Positions 61,816 to 64,000 of a stretch of 64,000 nt of DNA are shown here, one piece after another. Made by a program: the position numbers and the translations under genes. The DNA is taken from NCBI GenBank assembly GCA_965223775.1, contig OZ245021.1:2108001-2172000 (forward strand), written 5' to 3'. The notes under the pieces were generated by a model. The model was not told the origin of the DNA. It did not search any database and saw only the letters and a list, made by a program, of their open reading frames with translations. How positions within the stretch are numbered: the first letter of the stretch is position 1; each line of letters opens with the position of its first letter. This DNA comes from JAJDXW01 sp965223775 (lineage in GTDB: Bacteria > Pseudomonadota > Gammaproteobacteria > HK1).

Positions 61816-62973
61816 ATGAGTGTCGAAGGGCTGGCGATTCTCGGTTCCACGGGGACCATCGGGGCGAACACCCTGTCGGTGGTCTCCCGCCATCCCGACC
61901 GCTTTCGGGTGGTGGCTCTCGCGGCCCGCACCAGCGTCGGGATCATGGAGGCGCAGTGCCGCGAGCACCGCCCCGAGTTCGCGGTGCTCGCGGACGAGGC
62001 GTCCGCGGCCGAGCTCCGCGGCCGGCTCCGCGATACCGGAACCAGGGTGCTCGCCGGCGCCCCGGCCCTCGAAGAGGTGGTCGTCCTGCCGCAGGTACGA
62101 CACGTGCTGGCCGGGATCGTGGGCGCGGCGGGCCTGCTGCCGACGCTGGCCGCGGCGCGCGCCGGGAAGCGGGTGCTGCTCGCCAACAAGGAGGCGCTGG
62201 TCATGTCGGGGCGCCTCTTCATGGACGCGATACGCGAGGGCGGGGCCGAGCTCGTCCCCATCGACAGCGAGCACAACGCCGTCTTTCAGTGTCTTCCGGC
62301 GCTTCCTGCGCGGGCCGGGGTGCGGCGGATCCTGCTGACCGCCTCCGGCGGGCCGTTTCGCCACCGGTTGCCCGGAGATCTCGAGTCCGTGACCCCGGAG
62401 GCGGCCTGCGCCCATCCGAACTGGGAGATGGGCCCGAAGATCTCGGTCGACTCGGCTACCATGATGAACAAGGCGCTCGAGGTCATCGAGGCGTGCTGGC
62501 TGTTCGAGACGGTCCCGGACCGGGTCGAGGTCGTCGTCCACCCCCAGAGCACCGTGCACTCCATGGTGGAATACGAGGACGGTTCGATTCTCGCCCAGCT
62601 CGGGACGCCGGACATGCGAACGCCCATCGCCCACGCTCTCGCCTGGCCCGAGCGCATCGACTCCGGGGTGTCGGGGCTCGATTTCTCCCGGCCGCTCAGT
62701 CTCGACTTCGAGCCGCCGGACTTCGGCTGGGCTCCGTGCCTTCGCCTTGGCTACGAGGCGGCTCGCGCCGGGGGCACCCTGCCTGCCGTGCTCAATGCCG
62801 CCAACGAAGTGGCGGTGGCGGCGTTCCTGGACCGCCGCGCCGCGTTCAACACCATCCCCCGGGTGGTGGAGGAGACGCTCGGCCGGTGCGCCCACCGGGA
62901 AGCGGATACCCTGGACACGGTCCTGGACGAAGACGCGGCCGCGCGCGAGATCGCCGCCGCGCTCGTCGGCTGA
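61816..62973 (+). CDS. dxr: 1-deoxy-D-xylulose 5-phosphate reductoisomerase
   Basis: Dxr commits the non-mevalonate isoprenoid pathway, feeding uppS upstream. The 385-residue protein has the NADPH loop LAILGSTGTIGANTLSVV, KRVLLANKEALVMSG, the metal site in PIDSEHNAVFQCL, LTASGGPFRHRLP, PNWEMGPKISVDSATMMNK and HPQSTVHSMVEYEDGS. The ATG at 61816 has GCGGG upstream and fits the family start. Confidence 0.96.
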   Translation: MSVEGLAILGSTGTIGANTLSVVSRHPDRFRVVALAARTSVGIMEAQCREHRPEFAVLADEASAAELRGRLRDTGTRVLAGAPALEEVVVLPQVRHVLAGIVGAAGLLPTLAAARAGKRVLLANKEALVMSGRLFMDAIREGGAELVPIDSEHNAVFQCLPALPARAGVRRILLTASGGPFRHRLPGDLESVTPEAACAHPNWEMGPKISVDSATMMNKALEVIEACWLFETVPDRVEVVVHPQSTVHSMVEYEDGSILAQLGTPDMRTPIAHALAWPERIDSGVSGLDFSRPLSLDFEPPDFGWAPCLRLGYEAARAGGTLPAVLNAANEVAVAAFLDRRAAFNTIPRVVEETLGRCAHREADTLDTVLDEDAAAREIAAALVG

Positions 62974-63011
62974 TCGAGGCTCGGAGGCGGAACCGGACGG
63001 TGGAACTCTCG

Positions 63012-64000
63012 ATGGACTTTCTCGGCGCGGCCGCGGCGTTCGTGGCCGCGGTCGGCATTCTCGTGACGGTGCACGAGTTCGGCCACTTCTGGGTGGCGCG
63101 GCGTCTCGGGGTCCGGGTGCTGCGCTTCTCCGTCGGTTTCGGCCGGCCCATCTGGAGCCGCCGGGAGGCCGGCGGAACGGAGTACGTCATCGGTATCCTT
63201 CCGCTTGGCGGCTACGTCAAGATGCTGGACGATCAGGACGGCGAAGTCCCCGAGGCGGTCCGCGGGCAAGCCTTCAATCGCAAGCCGCTGTGGGCCCGCA
63301 GCGCCATCGTCCTGGCCGGACCCGCCTTCAACTTCATCTTCGCGGCCCTCGCGTGGTGGCTCGTGTTCATGGTCGGCGCCGCGGGACTCAAGGCGGTGGT
63401 CGGCGAGGTGGCGCCCGGCTCGCTCGCCGAGCGCGCGGGTCTTGGCGCCGGCGACGCGGTGGTCGCGGTGGAGGGCCGCGAGGCGAGAACCTGGTCGGCG
63501 GTGGTCGCGGCCACCCTGGGCGGAGCCCTCGATCGCGACCGGATCGAGGTGCGCTGGACGGAGCCGGGCGGCGGATTGGGGGCCGGCCGGCTCGATCTCG
63601 CCGGGGTGGCCCTCGACGACCTCACGAGCAGCAGATTCTTCGAGACGCTCGGCATCGCGCCCGCGATGCCCGCCAGCCGGCCCGTCATCGGGGCGGTGAA
63701 CGCGGACGAGCCGGCCGCCCGGGCCGGAATGCAGCCGGGGGACGTGGTGGTGCGGGCGCTCGGCCGGCCGATCGGGAGCTGGATGGATTGGGTCCGTTTC
63801 GTGCGGGCGCGCCCGGGAGTGGAGTTCCCGGTCGAGGTCCGGCGGGGCGAGGAGAACGTGACCCTGGCCTTGCGGCCGGACGCGGTGGAGCGCGGCGGCG
63901 AGACGATCGGGCGCATCGGCGCCGCCCTGCACCGGGACGCGATGCCGGGCGCGGACTGGTACGTGACCGAGCGGCGCACGCCGTGGGGAGCGGCGGAGCG
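63012..64000 (+). CDS. rseP: site-2 protease RseP, 3' end beyond the window
   Basis: RseP cleaves anti-sigma factor RseA and other membrane substrates inside the inner membrane. The 329 codons visible show the zinc motif HEFGH in ILVTVHEFGHFWVARRLGV, the beta-loop LPLGGYVKMLDDQDGE, AFNRKPLWARSAIVLAGPAFN, and two PDZ domains (GSLAERAGLGAGDAVVAVEG; EPAARAGMQPGDVVVRALG). The C-terminal LDG motif lies outside. A GTG at 63000 would add 4 residues. It follows dxr as in E. coli relatives. Confidence 0.94.
   Translation, partial: MDFLGAAAAFVAAVGILVTVHEFGHFWVARRLGVRVLRFSVGFGRPIWSRREAGGTEYVIGILPLGGYVKMLDDQDGEVPEAVRGQAFNRKPLWARSAIVLAGPAFNFIFAALAWWLVFMVGAAGLKAVVGEVAPGSLAERAGLGAGDAVVAVEGREARTWSAVVAATLGGALDRDRIEVRWTEPGGGLGAGRLDLAGVALDDLTSSRFFETLGIAPAMPASRPVIGAVNADEPAARAGMQPGDVVVRALGRPIGSWMDWVRFVRARPGVEFPVEVRRGEENVTLALRPDAVERGGETIGRIGAALHRDAMPGADWYVTERRTPWGAAE

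Overview
The window is a very GC-rich, gene-dense chromosomal segment of a Gram-negative bacterium, most likely a gammaproteobacterium. Three things support this: gene order (glnD-map divergent from rpsB-tsf-pyrH-frr-uppS-cdsA-dxr-rseP, and rpsP-rimM-trmD-rplS), a set of envelope genes (waaA, a TolC-type protein, outer-membrane barrel remnants), and glnS, acpH and lexA. Intergenic spaces are short, many genes overlap by 4 or 8 bases, and GTG and TTG starts are common. I found no rRNA, tRNA or CRISPR array. A finer taxonomic placement would be guesswork.

Positions 1-18,000 carry a heterodimeric ABC exporter, a fused anthranilate synthase TrpE(G), an N-acyl-D-amino-acid deacylase, a ppk1-ppx polyphosphate operon, cinA, a glycerate 2-kinase next to pyruvate kinase, and a DAHP synthase. 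Positions 18,000-21,600 hold a nucleotidyltransferase-fold gene with a small partner, a dead mazF split by a 173-bp MITE-like insertion, and a divergent mtdA/fchA pair for tetrahydrofolate-linked C1 oxidation. Positions 21,600-28,000 are housekeeping: a CorC/HlyC-type protein, ffh, rpsP with a very long acidic tail, rimM, trmD, rplS and a Xer recombinase.

Positions 28,000-39,700 hold a DUF4143-type ATPase behind a 16-bp-arm palindrome, a luciferase-like oxidoreductase, a DsbC-like protein, and a benzoyl-CoA epoxidation cluster (boxC, boxB, benzoate-CoA ligase, an alpha/beta hydrolase). No boxA lies in the window, and the ligase has an apparent 1-base frameshift near its start. waaA, gpmA and a CsaA-like gene follow. 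Positions 39,700-44,240 are an accessory graveyard: two truncated outer-membrane barrel genes, a PIN-domain gene with a small partner, Fic and LysR fragments, and a heptanucleotide microsatellite of 33 perfect copies.

Positions 44,240-64,000 return to core genes: lexA, tolC (with a diverged duplicate of its 3' end), pcm, acpH, glnS, an MFS transporter, a dynamin-like GTPase, moaC, moaD, glnD, map, and the rpsB to rseP run. RpsB is about 150 residues longer than usual, with four 12-residue repeats and an extra C-terminal domain. The most unusual points are the extensions on two ribosomal proteins, the MITE-split mazF, the microsatellite at a barrel-gene breakpoint, the TTGA-coupled starts, and the tolC/lexA duplication.
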